Below are positions 34,452-48,300 of a DNA stretch of 64,000 nucleotides, in pieces; the first letter of the stretch is position 1; each line of letters begins with the position of its first letter. Position numbers and translations under genes: made by a program. Where the stretch lies: contig CM072336.1 of NCBI GenBank assembly GCA_036874045.1, forward strand, positions 25,805,501 through 25,869,500, in the 5' to 3' direction. The stretch is from Cymodocea nodosa. Taxonomy: Eukaryota; Streptophyta; Magnoliopsida; Alismatales; Cymodoceaceae. Under the pieces are notes generated by a model, which searched no databases, had not been told where the DNA came from, and saw nothing but the letters and a program-made list of their open reading frames with translations.

Positions 34452-35443
34452 GTTGTTTGTGTATTTAGAATTTGAATTCTGTAAAATTTGAATTTTAACA
34501 TAATTTGAATTATACAGAATTTGATATAAATAATTCAAAATTTAGTTGTTTGTGTACGTTTAGTAATTTGACATAAATTAAAATTTAGTTGTTTGTGCAC
34601 ATGACATAATTGAAGGAAATTGAACAGAATTGATTTTTAATAAAGTTAAGTAATAAATTAAATTAATTAGTGAAAATGTAATTAATCAAGAAATGAATTA
34701 CTTACATTAATAAATGAATATATTATTAAATTAAATGTTTATATATCATTTATCAATTAATTAAGTATATCATTATATAAAATAAATAAAAAATTACAAA
34801 AATTGATAACTTTTTAGTTATAATATATGTTTAAAATAACAAAATGTTAATTATAAATTCTATATTCCTCATAATATAATAATAAATAAATTTTTTAAAA
34901 ATATAATTATTATGAAGTGAATAAATGAAATTAAATAATAAATAATTATTAAAATACTTTGATTATAAAAAAATATAATTCTGAACATTCTATTAACCAT
35001 AAATGACTTTTAAGATTTCGTTTGTATTAGCCATAGAAAAATAGGAAAATTATATAGTTTTTGAAATTTTGATATTATATATTAAATAATATAATAAATA
35101 ATAATATTAATAATAAAATTAAAAATATTTATGATTTTAATATTATAAAATTAAATAATAATAATAATAATAAAATAATTAATATTTTATTTTAAAAAAA
35201 TAATATTAAAATAATTATTAATTAAAAATATTAACAATGTATGTGAAGGTGAAAGTCGAACGATCTTTTTAAAAATGAATTTTAATATTTTAAGTTAAGA
35301 ATTTATTTTTCTAACATTTATACATGATTAAAATTTAAATTTTTAAAAAATTTAAATTTCAAAATATACAAACATCTCATAACTCAAAATATAACAAAAA
35401 AAAAAATTTCAATTCCATCATATTACAAGTGCACAAACCTTCT
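34452..35443. mobile_element. PIF/Harbinger-type MITE, copy 3 (992 bp), strongly AT-shifted
   Basis: Full-length relative of copies 1 and 2, flanked by TAA on both sides (34449-34451 and 35444-35446). The left end is GTTGTTTGTGTATTTAG; the reverse complement of the right end is AGAAGGTTTGTGCACTTG. Where copies 1 and 2 agree on G or C in the end regions, this copy mostly has A or T, by transitions and also G-to-T/C-to-A changes. It is probably the oldest or most heavily mutated copy. Confidence 0.85.
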
Positions 35444-35814
35444 TAAAGCATTTTGTAACACGAATTTGACACATCTATTCATACAATTATATACGGAATA
35501 GTTATTACGTAAGCAAATGGTACTACAATACAATTTAGCAACAAAAAAGAGCACAGATTTGGTTGAAGTCCATAAAGGCTATCAACATTGTCATACTGCA
35601 CGCAAGTACATCAAAAACAGCTTTGTCTGCAGAATTAAAAGCCCTCCATGATGGGAAAGAGCAGAGATGTCCTATATTTATGTGGAGATGTGTCATTTTT
35701 TATTGAATAAAGGAACCCAGAATCAGATCATCTTTAACAAAACTTAAAACATTGAAATGATCTGCCTTGTTCGGCAGCAACTTAATCCTTTAAATTAGAG
35801 ACAAAAATTGCGTA

Positions 35815-36075
35815 ACTGTCATTAGTGCCACACATTCCAGAAGCTAAAACTCCACCAAAGTCTGTTGCAATTGCAATTGAGAAATAAGGATAATGGATAA
35901 TGTACCCAAATTTGTTTTAACCAAATCATCTTAAACAAATCTTTAATTATATGCTGACATTTAAAAAATGAACCAGTTGTCATCTATCTCATGAGAAATG
36001 TGCACTACGAATTCTGCACCTGTCCTTGGTGTCACATATTTCAGGAAGTAAAACTCCACCAAAGGCAGTTGAAAT
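35815..36075. repeat. Two copies of a ~60 bp dispersed motif
   Basis: 35815-35879 and 36018-36075 share CTGTC, TTRGTGYCACA, ATT.CAG.A, then TAAAACTCCACCAAAG and GTTG.AAT in the same order. A third copy is at 61106-61168 and a weaker fourth at 60345-60375. On the minus strand copy 1 reads open as DFGGVLASGMCGTNDS, but this is not a family I recognise and the other copies do not conserve it well. The rest of 35444-36996 shows nothing beyond the 3' side of the GT47 gene. Confidence 0.6.
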
Positions 36076-36996
36076 CAGCCTTTTTGATTGGAAAGTGCCT
36101 TTTGTTCTGTTTTAATCAGCCTTTTTGATCAGTTGAGCTGTTTTATACCAACTAATAATAATTATGTCATTCTTTGTTGTAGTTATGTTATAATTTGTAG
36201 TTATTTTGATTCAATAATAATCTTTAGTTATTTTGTTTAGTTTGTAGTTATTCGTCTCTCCTTTCATCAATTTCATATGTTAAACATTGTTTTCTTCCAT
36301 ATATCTACCCTTTTATCTTTCTTCAGTTCATTCCTTGTAGTTACTAATCATGCCAGAATTCTTAGCTATTTGGTCTATTTTATTTAGATCAAACGCAAAT
36401 AAGTAAAAATTTATCTTATAATTAATGAAACAATTAATTCTATTATAAATCTGTTATATTTTAGTATTTTATTTTACTTCAATATTGTTATCTTTAACCA
36501 TTTTATATGGTACTAGATAACGATATTATGTCACTTACATCAAATACGAAAGTTCATTATGAGAAAAACCAATTCAAGTAACGCCTACAGCTATTAATAG
36601 TGGTAGAGCAAAACGAAATTTGGAAGGATGAACACGAGATCAAGCCTGGATTCATCAAGAGAAAAGCAACCCCTTCAAATTGAAACAACAAAATATATAA
36701 ACTTGCTCACTTCACTGTCACTTGAAATTTTATTTTATGGTAATTAATAACCAGTCTAGAGTGATCAACAAGTAAAAGAGATTTACATACTTGTTGGCGA
36801 CGAAGTAGAGTACAAGTCTTCGAGCAGAGAATAATTCATTCTTCATCAAAGAGTTATTCATTGCCACATGTGGATGGGGAGACAAAATGAAACCCAAGCA
36901 AACAGGCATTCCTATTGGTATTATATAGTATCAACCAACAAAATTTGCACACGAATGCACATTCCTTCCTGCACAACAAAGACACATTACAAGTAT

Positions 36997-39900
36997 TTAT
37001 ATACAATGGCAGCGCAGTGGTACTGATACTCCCTGAGGTTTTCGCTTCTCCCTGATGATTCCTTCCCTGATCATTGGTAGCTTTTGGAGGACTTTCATCC
37101 ATATGTGGTTGACGGCACCATCGAAAGGTATGGGTCCTTTACCGATGGGACTGCCATTGTCATACTCAAACATGGGCTGCACAAGTGCAAGGTTAGCACG
37201 ATATTTCCTTTTCTGCTCTTTGGAAATGCTCCTCAGGTAATTAACTAGCCAGTTTGGTTGCAAGGCATTGCTGACCGATACAAAGATTGAGAACTCTGTG
37301 TAGTCAGTCATACCCTCGAAAGGTAGTTCAATGCTGTTGCTGACTATAACTGGTATGCAGAGACTAGAAATAGCATCGAATAAGCGACACGAGGTAGGCG
37401 TATCTCCAGCTGGATGCAGGCAGAATTCCGATGATCGCATGCCTCTAATTGACTGTTCACGGCCAACGGCATCAGGGAAGCCTTCTTCTATGATCACATT
37501 AGGTTCTTTAACCAGTAGGTCCCACAACTTCTCACGAATCTGACCCCCCTACAACACCAGGCTAAAGTGAGACTCAAAAGTATAAATCTAATTAGTACAA
37601 GAATTGATGCATTGCCTAACAATGAATGGTTCCTCGGTACAATCCAAATATCCATTATCCAATGAGACGTAGTTGTCTTCCTTGAGATTGAAAGAAAAAC
37701 TGAGCACGAACAAGAAATATGCACATAAAAACCAGACAACCTTTTTATTGCTGAGTTTGCCATACGTTATTTTGGCAATTGTAATAAACTGCTTAAATGG
37801 CCGATGTACATGAGACCACAATGCTGGGCATAACTTGTGTGGCAATACATTCAAACCAAATAATTAATGTAAAAGGGCAACCGTAATCAAATACAACACA
37901 ACATAGTAACAAAAGGTTAACTACCACTTCCTTGAACAGTTTGCCACACAATGACATCCGCCTGAGTGCTATAAATATATATATTGTTAGAAAATATAGT
38001 TTGACATGGTGTAATATTGACTAATAAAAAGATAAGAACTAGTTAATATAAAAAAGACATCTTCACTCATAGCCAATTGATCTTGAATTAAATGTTTATA
38101 TTCCAACATGACTCCAAAGTAGAAAAATTCTAGCGAACTCACATTAACCAAAAAAAAATACTTATAGAATCTAAAAAAATTCATAAGTGAGGAAGAGTAT
38201 TGCAAAATATAGTTTCACATGGATTACTTAAAACAAGAGAATGAGTAACCATTGAAAAAGACATCTTTACTTATAGCCAATTGGTTTTAAATTAAATGTC
38301 CCTATTTCAACATATATATATATACCCTAGATTTATAGCATTTGTTTAGTTGCTTCAATTACAACCAATTTGCTTTATCTTGCACAATCATCCTTTACGA
38401 AGCACTGTAAACTCAAAAAAAATTAAGATTGAGTTATTTCAATGAGAACAATTCAAAGAATAAAGATATGATGCTTAATATTATTTGTTATATATTTTCT
38501 CTATTATTGAAGTACACTGATCTGACTAATTTGTACTTCTTTTGCTGCCCTACCAACTTGATAGTCTAAAAAATGATTCTCATAATGAAATCTAAGTCCC
38601 CACACTCCACACACGCACAACATCTCATTTCCTACCTTGTAGGCCACAAGTTTAATCACATCCTTTTTGAATCTCATCCACCCTTGAGCGTAGATGGATG
38701 CACATTACCTTGACCATATCTCTGAAAATGTGTTCTAGTCAACTAGAAACTCTGCTCAAACAACAATTCATTGGGGGACAACGAAAACAACCCTCTTCTA
38801 CCCACAATAGTACTCTTTTTTTCATTGCCCGAAGAAGACAAGCTTCCCTCTTGACACTCCTCTGTTCGGCACCACCTCCCATATTACATTCCCTCTCCCC
38901 TACCCCACTCTCTCCTTTAGCCTCTCTTTGAGTCCAACATCAGTCTCTTCTACATCTTGGAAAAAAGAACAAGGTGGACACACAAAAGATGGAGATGCAG
39001 TTAGTGTTTGGCGGAAGATCGCATGGAACTATATTCCCACAGAAACCACATTGATGCAGTTCCTCACATCACTTGCTCCTACACCCACACCCACTAGATC
39101 TTTCCCACTTGATATTTTTTGTTCCCTGTGTACACTTAAATCTTATTATTTGTCAACAAGAAATCCAAATTTAAATTAATATTTTATTTTCTATAACAAA
39201 AATGTAAATTGAAATTTCAAAAATTATGAACCAACCCGATGCCTATGCTTAGCCCCTTTGAAGTAAAGAAGTGCATGCCGATCTTCATCTTCTGCCAAAT
39301 CAAGCCTTGGAAGCAAATGGGTATAAGGAATTATGATGTCTTTGATAAGTGAAACTTGAGTGTGCAGTATCATCTGTGAAGAGTTACTCTCAGCTGATAT
39401 AGAGTCCTGTTTGTACCAACCACCAAAATCCACCACTAAGAGGATTGCTGGAGCAATCTCACTCCTTACATGCCACATTGCAACTGGATCTGCCAAACAA
39501 TGCTTCAAGTTTTAAGACAGCCTGACAATCCAAAAATTTGATCACAAGCTGGCTGCAACATTTTCTCAATAATAAAGAGTTATCCTTTCTTTAGAGAATT
39601 TACGTCACATGAAAATGAATTCATCCTTTGAGTAGAATAGTAAATAACAGAAGTATGCAATTATTATAAAGAAAGTGATATAACACTTGAACTATTTAGA
39701 GAAACAACTAACATAATAGATATCGAGCCCTTAAATGGTAGGCAACATAGAAAATCAAATTCATATACAGATTTGTCGATCACCGATCGGCCCCTGCCAG
39801 ATTGCCTAGTCAAGGTAAAAAAGGTGGTATTTTCATATTCAACACCTGTGGTTGGTAACATAACATCTGTCATGAAAAAACAACATTTACTACTACCAAG

Positions 39901-42900
39901 ATATTTGTATAAACCCAAGACACTCTTACCCAATCTTAATGGCATTCTTGTACCAAAATCTTCTAGCACACGTGATTTGATAAAAATAATAATTCAAGGA
40001 TATAATGATTAGGATGAGAGATAATAAATTCCCATGGATCATGGGACATTTAACATCTGTAAGACCTATGCAATCCACCAGTTTCATTAGTAGGTTCAAA
40101 CATTATGAATATTATTCAAGGATTGTCATGCTGACTACCTGGTGGTGAGTGGTAACCCAAATCTTGGCTGCCACGCACTTACATCCTCAGTGTGTAATCA
40201 GGTAAACTGAAAAGGCCAACTGCCCCTCCCATTTTCTCAGTAACACTAAACCAACTGTGAGAGAAATCAAGAAGGTGAAATTGGGATCACCTCCTCAACA
40301 TTTTTTAACACCTATTCATCTTGCCAGTGGTGGAAAGGCCTATTCTTGACAATGGTGGGGGGTTGTTTTAGGGTGTTGATGTTCAGCGTGCATCTTCTCC
40401 TAGAGTCAGAGTCAAGCATGCTCTGCTCTTATCTGAGTGCTTATGTGGCTCAATTTGTTATCTCCTCTTCCTCCCTGTTCTTTTCTTTTCTTTGCCGTTT
40501 TGCTTCTTCCATGTTTTATGCCTATCACCTGTACAGCTGGACTCCTACTAAAATAAATATGCATTAATAGTTTATCTACCACAGGTATGTGTGTGGATCT
40601 CCTCTTCTATTTTTTTTCTTTTACGTTAATATGTCTCCTAACTACAAAAATACCTTTTCATATTTACATAGAAAAATCAACCATCATCTAAAGTTGTTTG
40701 TGTCATGTAATCAAGCATATATTCTGTTTATGAACAAGAAAATTACAAGTGCAAATGTGCGAAGTGCATGCTTTTGCTTTTAAGTCTTGTGACAGATAGC
40801 ATCACCATTAATAGGGCATCAAAAGCATTGCTTGGAAATTGGGATTATATCATTATCAAGACGTCCAATTTCTAGCAACAAAATGGAGTTGACAAGAATG
40901 CATTGTCATAAGCAAAATGCATTAATCGAATGAAGAAACATTTGGTAGGTGTGAAAGGAGACATTACTACATGACAGAAGGTCCCATGTGATGTTAGACA
41001 CCAAGTGCTTTGCAATTAAAATCCTAAACCCAACTTAGCATGTGAAGTATGTTACCAACTCCTGAAGTGATAAGCACGACCCACCTATTGAGAGGCTACA
41101 CCACGACCTACTAGTCATACGTTAGGCAGCATGATGAAACCAACCAAGCCCCAAACTCATAGGTCACCACCAATGCCAATTGAACTACCTCCACCAATCT
41201 TACCCCAGACTGACCCACAACTCTGATGATTGCATGAAGAGTAATCAGCAAGCCAACTTTAAGAAAAAGAAACTTGCCACAAAAGAAGATTGTTAGTCAA
41301 TGTAAGCCTATGCAATCCAAGAATTTGGAAACCCTAGCCATCATTCTCAAGGTTTCAAGCCTTATAAAAAGATAGGTAATAGCTAAGGTAAAACACTTTT
41401 TCTCTCCCTAAGAGAACCCAATCTATTGTCAATCTTCTTTGACCTCTCTCACTTAAAATTGTAGGCTTTGTGGCTTCTCACATACCATGGATTAGAACTC
41501 CCTTGCTCTTTTCTTATAGGCCATTCACCATAGATTGGGAAGGAACCAATGAGATCATGGGTTGGGGTTCACCAATGAGAGGAGAAGAGAAATACCAAGA
41601 TCAGTTATCCTCAGAAGGCCCTGGATGGAGCCAAGAGAATCATTAGTGATAGCAAGAAAAGATATATGCTTTATTGAAAGATAATCGACAAAAGATGAGA
41701 CAAGTAATTGCATGAGAATATCCATTAAGTTTGTATTGGTTACATCCAAAGTTCCAATATAACAAGAAAACATCCTCAAGAAATCCAAACTTTATCATGT
41801 CATTGAGAAATGGCACGAGGAAGTATATCTTTGCATCAAAAAAAAAAGAAAAAAGATGGAGATATTCACTTCTAAGGGAAAAAACCTTGGAAGAAAATTG
41901 ACAAAAAAAGTTTGAACATACAATTGCTAAGTTGACATCACTACAATTCATTTTCTGTAAGACTTGAGACTTGATTTTTTCTGCAATTTCCCTCTTTTTA
42001 TTTTCTCGTTTAATTAATTTATTAATGGCATAATTATGACATCACTATATCAGATTGGTTGGCCAGTTGGATGGCATTTCAATCAAACGTGATACTAAAA
42101 TGGTTCAATGCCCAGTCTACTTACAAAAACATTACTCTAACTAGTATTGTAAAAACATTATCAAAAAACCATCGTCATAGAAAACCTATTCACACAAATT
42201 CTAGACATTTAAGCATAGAAAACAGTCAACTAAATTGTACAAGTGAACATCGATGTCTAACCTCAAGCTAAATGAGCAAACCCATGCAAATGACAAGGGT
42301 CAACCCGAGATGTTTCCAGTAAAATTCAATATGGCTCAAGCTAGGAGAAGTTTGAATATGTGAAGGTATGGCCCCAACTAAGCACAAAATTTAAATCATC
42401 TAGTGTGTAGTTCCAATAAAATCACCAGTTTATCATCATAAGCTAACAAGTGAGCCATCATGTTCATTGAAGCTCATTTACTGCACTCATGTGGTTCAAA
42501 TCTCAGGTTTTAATTGTTTTCACAAGGGTACTACCTTTCATTGATGGGCTGTTGTCAATTATCACCAGCTTTTGCTCCATTGAAACTTTAAATGCTTAAA
42601 ATATTTCCGTGCATGTGCAATGCCAGCATGGCACACAGTGTAAAGAATTTCTTTTTAGAGCGAAGGAACACTGTGTAAAGAATTTATTGGTTCCAATATT
42701 ACAATTGGCTATACATTTTCCAGAAAAGTTGCACAGGCCGACTAAAACAACCCACAGGTCAGTCCTCACTTCATCGCTTCTGAAGGATATGATTCCTGTA
42801 AGGCATTGTGACCAACTCCCCCAGAACAAATCATCAAAAGCCAACAAAGCACACAAGTCGTCCACGGCAACTAAAATCTTAAATATCAACAAGAGGCCAA

Positions 42901-44239
42901 CAAGTCCCATTCTTGCATCTTTTATATTTTACAGTGGCCCACGTTAAAGACGACAAAAGAAAACAAAAAAAAAACCTGTTGTGGTCCAGAGTAGTACTCG
43001 ATGATTCCTACGAAGGCAGAACGCCAGAAGGTCAGTGTCCCACCGGCAGGTTCCATACCCTACCGCAGATGCAAGAGATTGCGTATGATACAGAAACGGT
43101 TTGGTCGTTTTAGCAAAAAGAAAAAGATAAAGAGACAGTTTGGTAGCAAAGACAATTTGATTGCTATGCAAAAACCTGTTGCACACTGCATGAACACTCT
43201 CTGACCGATTGATCTTTCAAGGTAGAATCTCTTAAATCATAACAAATGATATCAGAATCAATACATACAGTCCAAATTAAATCTCCAAAAAAGTCACCTA
43301 AGGGCCATGTGATTTCTCCTAAATGCTCATGGTAAGCTATCAACGATCTGTTGAAATTTTAACCTAAAATAGATCGATATGAATAAAAAGATTCATCGAC
43401 TAATTCTATTTGATTGGTAGGAGTTCTCCGACGAAACCTCGACCGTCATGACCGCAAAATACATCCGTCAAGAACAAAAAGAGGGTAACAAATAAAAAAT
43501 AAAAGCTAAAAGAGAAAAGGAAAGGAATGGTTGAAAAAGTAAAGAACGCTCCGCACATACCAGTGAGGACGAAGACGTGATCTCTTCCGCCGGACCTCCT
43601 CCACGCGGCGGACCTTTTCACCCTATCCACGGCCTCCCTCTGCCTCCTGTAATCCCCATTGCCCTCCTTCCTCCGAAACCCGCCCTTCCTCCCCCATCCC
43701 AGCTCCAGTTCCGCGCTCAACGTCGCAAAGAAGGGCACGAACACCACATCAGCGTCCTCCCATTTGTCCACCCTGATCGCCACCGAACCCTTCGCCCTCT
43801 CCTCTTCCTTCGTTTCCAGGTCCCCCAGCAGCCAGTATTCCGCGCTGTACTGCCTTATCAACGGACTTTCCGGGTACCGGAGGAACAAGGGGTTGGACTC
43901 GTTACGATCGGCGGCGCGGCGTTGAAAGGAATCGGGATCGGTCTTGACGCGGGAGTCCGGAGTGGGGAGGGACCAGTAGTGGCGGAGGAGGCCGTAATTG
44001 AGGTACCTGGGGAGCTCGGCGACGTAGACCTTGAGGCGAGGGGTGGGGTGCAGAAAGAGGAAGGGAGGGGAGGAGGAGGAGGAGGAGGAGGAGGAGGGGG
44101 AGGCGGTGGGGGAGGAGTGGAGGAAAAGGAAGGGGATGAGGAAGGCGGTGGCGACGACGGCGAGGAGGAGGAGGAAAATTGAGGGCGATGGAAGAGATTT
44201 GGCGGCGACGGTGGCGGAGGTTTTCATGGTTTCCTTCAT
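36997..44239 (-). CDS. GT47 exostosin-family glycosyltransferase (ARAD1-like), complete, 3 exons
   Basis: Predicted Golgi type II membrane protein acting on cell-wall polysaccharides. Exons on the minus strand: 44239-43561, 39489-39236, 37548-36997, totalling 1485 bp, 494 aa. Introns are 4071 and 1687 bp. A signal anchor (SIFLLLLAVVATAFLIPFLF, about residues 20-39) is followed by a serine run and then the exostosin domain: LKVYVAELPRYLNYGLL, SAEYWLLGDLE, DADVVFVPFFATLS, GGRDHVFVLT, RHALLYFKGAKHRHR. The conserved nucleotide-sugar region has SEFCLHPAGDTPTSCRLFD, then PVIVSNSIELPFEGM. It most resembles plant proteins annotated 'probable arabinosyltransferase ARAD1'; the true donor and acceptor are unknown. 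The first ATG is used; an in-frame ATG at 44227 is an alternative start. The (GAG)n tract coding the serine run (about 44067-44100) may vary in length. Confidence 0.9.
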
Positions 44240-45199
44240 GCTACTTTCGTTGGTCACGAGGAAGAGCGTTGGTTTTTGCCGTATTCACTCTCGTCGAGGT
44301 GACGGGAATGGCGTTGCTTTACAAGCACTCGGGGGGATGTCGCAAATATTCCGGTCTTTTTGCATCATTTTCATCTAGGAAATTCATTATTTTGAAAATA
44401 TCTTTTCTATTTTCAAATTATATCTCCCATCCATATTTGGTTCGGAATGTCTCACCTAAATATTTAGCTCCTTATCCAGCTAGAGTTGATCCCTCGCTTC
44501 ATTTTTGAATACTTTTCACTTTTTTATGATAAAAAGATATTTTTTATTTTTTACAATATATATCATTAAATTTTATATCGTCAATAAAAAATTTTCAAGA
44601 CTACAAAGAAAGATCAAAGTTGATTCAAATAACACTTAAACTCATGTTCTCTGGGTGTGGCGCGTGTGTAGCCTCAAATAAGCAAAAACTTTTCTTTTAG
44701 TGTATACAGATGATCACAAGTTTCCCTAGATGAACAGAACCTGTGGGTAGATTATGATGCAAACCATATACGATGACAAAAGATGAACGACTCTCATACA
44801 CCCATATATGGGTAAGGTGGGTGCGCACTCGATCGTCCGTGTCATTCAAAAATAAAATAAAAAGATCATGCGGTCACAAAACTTTCACGTATATCGTAAC
44901 GCACAAATTGTAAAATTAACGAAGACAAATAAAATAGAATGTGGGCGTTTACGTGTTCCTGCACCCTGGAGTCGACCCGAGGTGACTGGTGCGATCCGCC
45001 TGTCGGTGCTTATATATGTTATTATTTCCCGTAATCCATTTGCACCGTCGACGCCATGTATATTTATATATAAATATGTTGGAACCTGCACGCGCTCCGT
45101 CTGTGTCATTATATATATTCGATGTCTTGAGATAAGATTCTGCTCTATTTATATAACAGTATTTACTTTCATACTTAATTATCCTCGGAATTTCAAAAG

Positions 45200-45234
<35 letters not shown>

Positions 45235-46924
45235 CACATAAGGTTCTTATCTTGAAAATCAGGTAGTCGCAATGACACTCATAATAATCTGAATCACAAT
45301 TTTATTATCTTTTCATATATTTTTATTTATTTATCCTCAAATTTTCAGTTTCACTCTTGAGCAAGCTCGATTTGACGACTTGAAAGGTTGTGCTTTTGAG
45401 AGTGCAGTCTTTTCCAACATCATGAGCTGCCTGTGGACCTTGCCGGAAGGGGGTTTGAAGTATCCTCAAATCTGTAGAGGTGTGATAGTTCTTTCAAGTG
45501 GAGTCGGTTGTATCATTTTCACCATTTTGTCATTTTATCCATAGTTTATCATAACATTTGATTTTAAAATTATGGTTAAGTATTGAATGCTCACGTTACT
45601 TGCCGTTGAATCTTATCTTAATTCTCAGTAAGTTAATAGTTTAAGTCATTTGCAAGTTTGTCTTGTTGTAGAATTTATTCTTACGTTGCTAGTTATATTT
45701 CTGTTTAGATGATTTGTTTTGCAGTCAAATTTCAGCAGAGTAAGTATAGGTTTACATCTATGTTTTAGTCTATTTTGGTGTCTTAATGTTTACTTTATAG
45801 ATCTCATAGTTTAGATAAGTTTAAATAAGTTGCAATTGAAATCAAACACAGGTAAAAAAAGTAGACGAGGTTGCTTCGAGACCCATTGTAGTTTTAGGGA
45901 CTGTTTTGTAGGTTCATCATTTTCTCCTGATTTTAACATAGCAATCTCACCTTCTTATGTATTGATCTGGTAGTTTATATAGTTCCTAGTGTGCAAAATC
46001 GATTTCATGATTTGTAGGGGCGTTATGGATTTTATTTATATTGATTTCACTTTTGCAGTTTTTTTCTGCTAGTATCGAACGTCATGAATTCCAATGAATC
46101 TCGGGGTAAACTGCACCTATTTGTGTGATTCTTAAAATTCAAGTTTATGCTTGTTGGAAATTTCATCCAATGAGCTTTCATTTTCCTTTCATTCCTTCGA
46201 ATTTCATTGAGAGAGATAGGAGTTCTAGATTTTTCAAGTTGGAGGTGTAGTTTTGGGTTTTATATTGTCTGCGTGCATCTGTCAAGAAACATTCAAATTC
46301 TACTCTAATCCGTGCAAGGAATTTCTAGTTTGATAATTTTTCTAGATTGGAAACTTGACGACCTCTTCATAGGTAGTTTATATGTGATTTTTCGTGGATT
46401 CTAAGAAGGTGTTTATGCACAATTTCCACCGGAAAAGGAAATAATGGGAATTAGTGAAAATGTTGGGAAATGGAAAATTTAAGAAATAACGGGAAAGATT
46501 AAATGTTTATGCATGTCAGGAAATGACGAGAAATAATAGAAAATTTTGACATATTTGTGTAGAACGAGAAATGAAATAGAAAATGACATAAAATTTTACT
46601 TGCAAGATTGAAGAACTTTTTGATTGCTAGATTTTGCTTGCTTGCATCTTCATTTTGTCTGATTTCACATTATCTATTTGGTGTATTTCAAGCCTAATTT
46701 ATTTTTCTTGCATGGGGGGATTCCTCGATGTTTTTATTGCATATTATTATTATTATTTACTCAAGTCATTCATCTTTCATTTTTTATTTGCATTATTGGA
46801 GGATTCGGTCTAACCGCATTTAAATCGGTTGGACCGAATATTGCCACCAGATCGTGTTTTGGTACGGTTAGACCAAGTTTAATATATATATATATACATA
46901 TTATTCTTATTTATTTATTTACTC
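44240..46924. other. Gene-free spacer with a (CA)n(TA)n microsatellite
   Basis: Upstream region of the GT47 gene, then AT-rich DNA with no recognisable gene. A (CA)n/(TA)n microsatellite lies at about 45200-45232. Near 46411 a GTGTTTATGCAC motif with AAATG/GGGAAAT repeats resembles one end of a Harbinger-like MITE, but no matching right end was found. Confidence 0.5.
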
Positions 46925-47240
46925 TTTTAATAATAAATCTTTTATTAACTTTGGATGTTTTTACTTTACATCTAGAACATTTTAAGCTCTTTTATATTTT
47001 ATATTTTACTTGCTTTACTCTAGATATTGTTATTTCTTATCTAATATATATATATAAATATTTTATAGTTTCAGACATTATGTTTTGTATTTAAAATTTC
47101 TTACTAAAGCCTCTTATTTTCACTTTAGTTTTAGATGTTATATATTCCATATCTCAACACTCTAATTTCCTTCATATTTTACATTTTTATTTGAAGCACT
47201 TTATTCCTACTTTGATTAACCCACTAGAATTAAGTTCACA
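46925..47240. repeat. Degenerate ~90 bp AT-rich tandem repeat, site 1
   Basis: Repeated phrase TTTAGTTTTAGATGTTATAT, CCATATCT, then TTTATATTTTAC and TTTAAAGCAC. One clear unit starts near 47125, with diverged units before it. The same phrase recurs at 51968-52230 and at 63921-64000. Confidence 0.6.
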
Positions 47241-47744
47241 TACTTTGAGCCTATCTAGGGTTTATTTCTATGCATAAATATGGGATATTGTACAAGACTA
47301 TCTTATAGGTCTCCAACTCTCTTCATTTTAAGTTCATCAATTTGCTCCTCTTTAGGTTTGTTAACTCAACCTTCACTTTTGTATTGCACATATAGATGCA
47401 TTGGCATCTAACATATACACATATTATCACTTATCAAGCATCTAAGAGGTCAACTCTTTGTTAGGCGTGTGAGGTGTCTAACCATTCTTCACATGTAACC
47501 GAAAAACTTAACTTAAACTCTCTAGTTAGGTTAGCTAATCTTATCTTCTTCAAACATTAGATATGAATGTCACTTACATGCATCACATGACATAACATCG
47601 AAAGGTTTTTCTAGTTTACCCATTTAATAGACTTAAGTGATAACTCCTTTTCCAAGCAATGAATTAAGCTGTCGGTCGAATCACTTTGTTGATAGTTACG
47701 TCATAGATGACATTTTTAATTAATTACAGTTTATTTAAGAAAAG

Positions 47745-47885
47745 AAGAATTATCTATAAAATAGCTACAAAGAATAAATTGACATGATGTTTGTTGTTGC
47801 AAATGCATAGGCAATGCATAACAAATTTAAAAATTAAAATTAAAATTAAAATTAAAATAGTCTTCAAGAGAATAAATTTTTTATT
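47745..47885 (-). pseudogene. NLR relic: linker/intron fragment
   Basis: GAATTATCTA, then CTAC.AAGAA.AAATTGA and GATGTTTGTTGT.GCAA match the intron of the decayed minus-strand NLR at about 58680-58735 in the same orientation. The match resumes after an (AATTAA)n insertion with TAG.CTTCAA and ATAAATTT. It carries no NLR coding domain and marks the left end of the NLR neighbourhood. Confidence 0.5.
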
Positions 47886-48300
47886 AGATGTGTGAGGTGC
47901 CATCAAATTTTTCATATAATTAGCAATTTCAGTATTACAAATTAAAGGACCGGTTGGAGTTCCTCCGATCGAACAGAAGATGTTACGACGTATCATGACG
48001 GGAAACCTCATTTCTCAAATAAAATACATATGAAGCTATGAATATTAAACTCTCCCCTCTTTTTTTTTGAACATTCATTAAAATATGTACGGTTTCAATT
48101 GAACATCCCTAAAAATCGTAATCCAATTGACCTCAGAAAAAAGATCTAACGCATAAGACCGTCGGTGACCGATTGGCCGCTACTTGACCTCTTCTATCGT
48201 TAAATAGATGCTCGGCGTCGGTACCGTGAACACATCTATCATTAAATTAATCCAATTGCTTTTTTCGATAACAGTTGATTCCAAATTAATCTGTAAAAGT

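Noticed and set aside
41000-43100. Possible nested gene inside the GT47 intron 1
   Set aside because: Only short frames without family motifs or consistent splice sites; treated as intron.
43577-44182. 201-codon plus-strand frame rich in glycine and glutamate
   Set aside because: It is the antisense of the GC-rich first exon of the GT47 gene; its G/E run is the reverse of the serine repeat.
45340-47700. Possible decayed retrotransposon leader or LTR
   Set aside because: No paired terminal repeats, primer-binding site or coding domain could be identified; composition alone is not enough.
47936-48010. Possible NLR linker coding remnant on the minus strand (GGTPTGPL)
   Set aside because: Only a few residues resemble the linker TPIRPPSGHLPN; could be chance.
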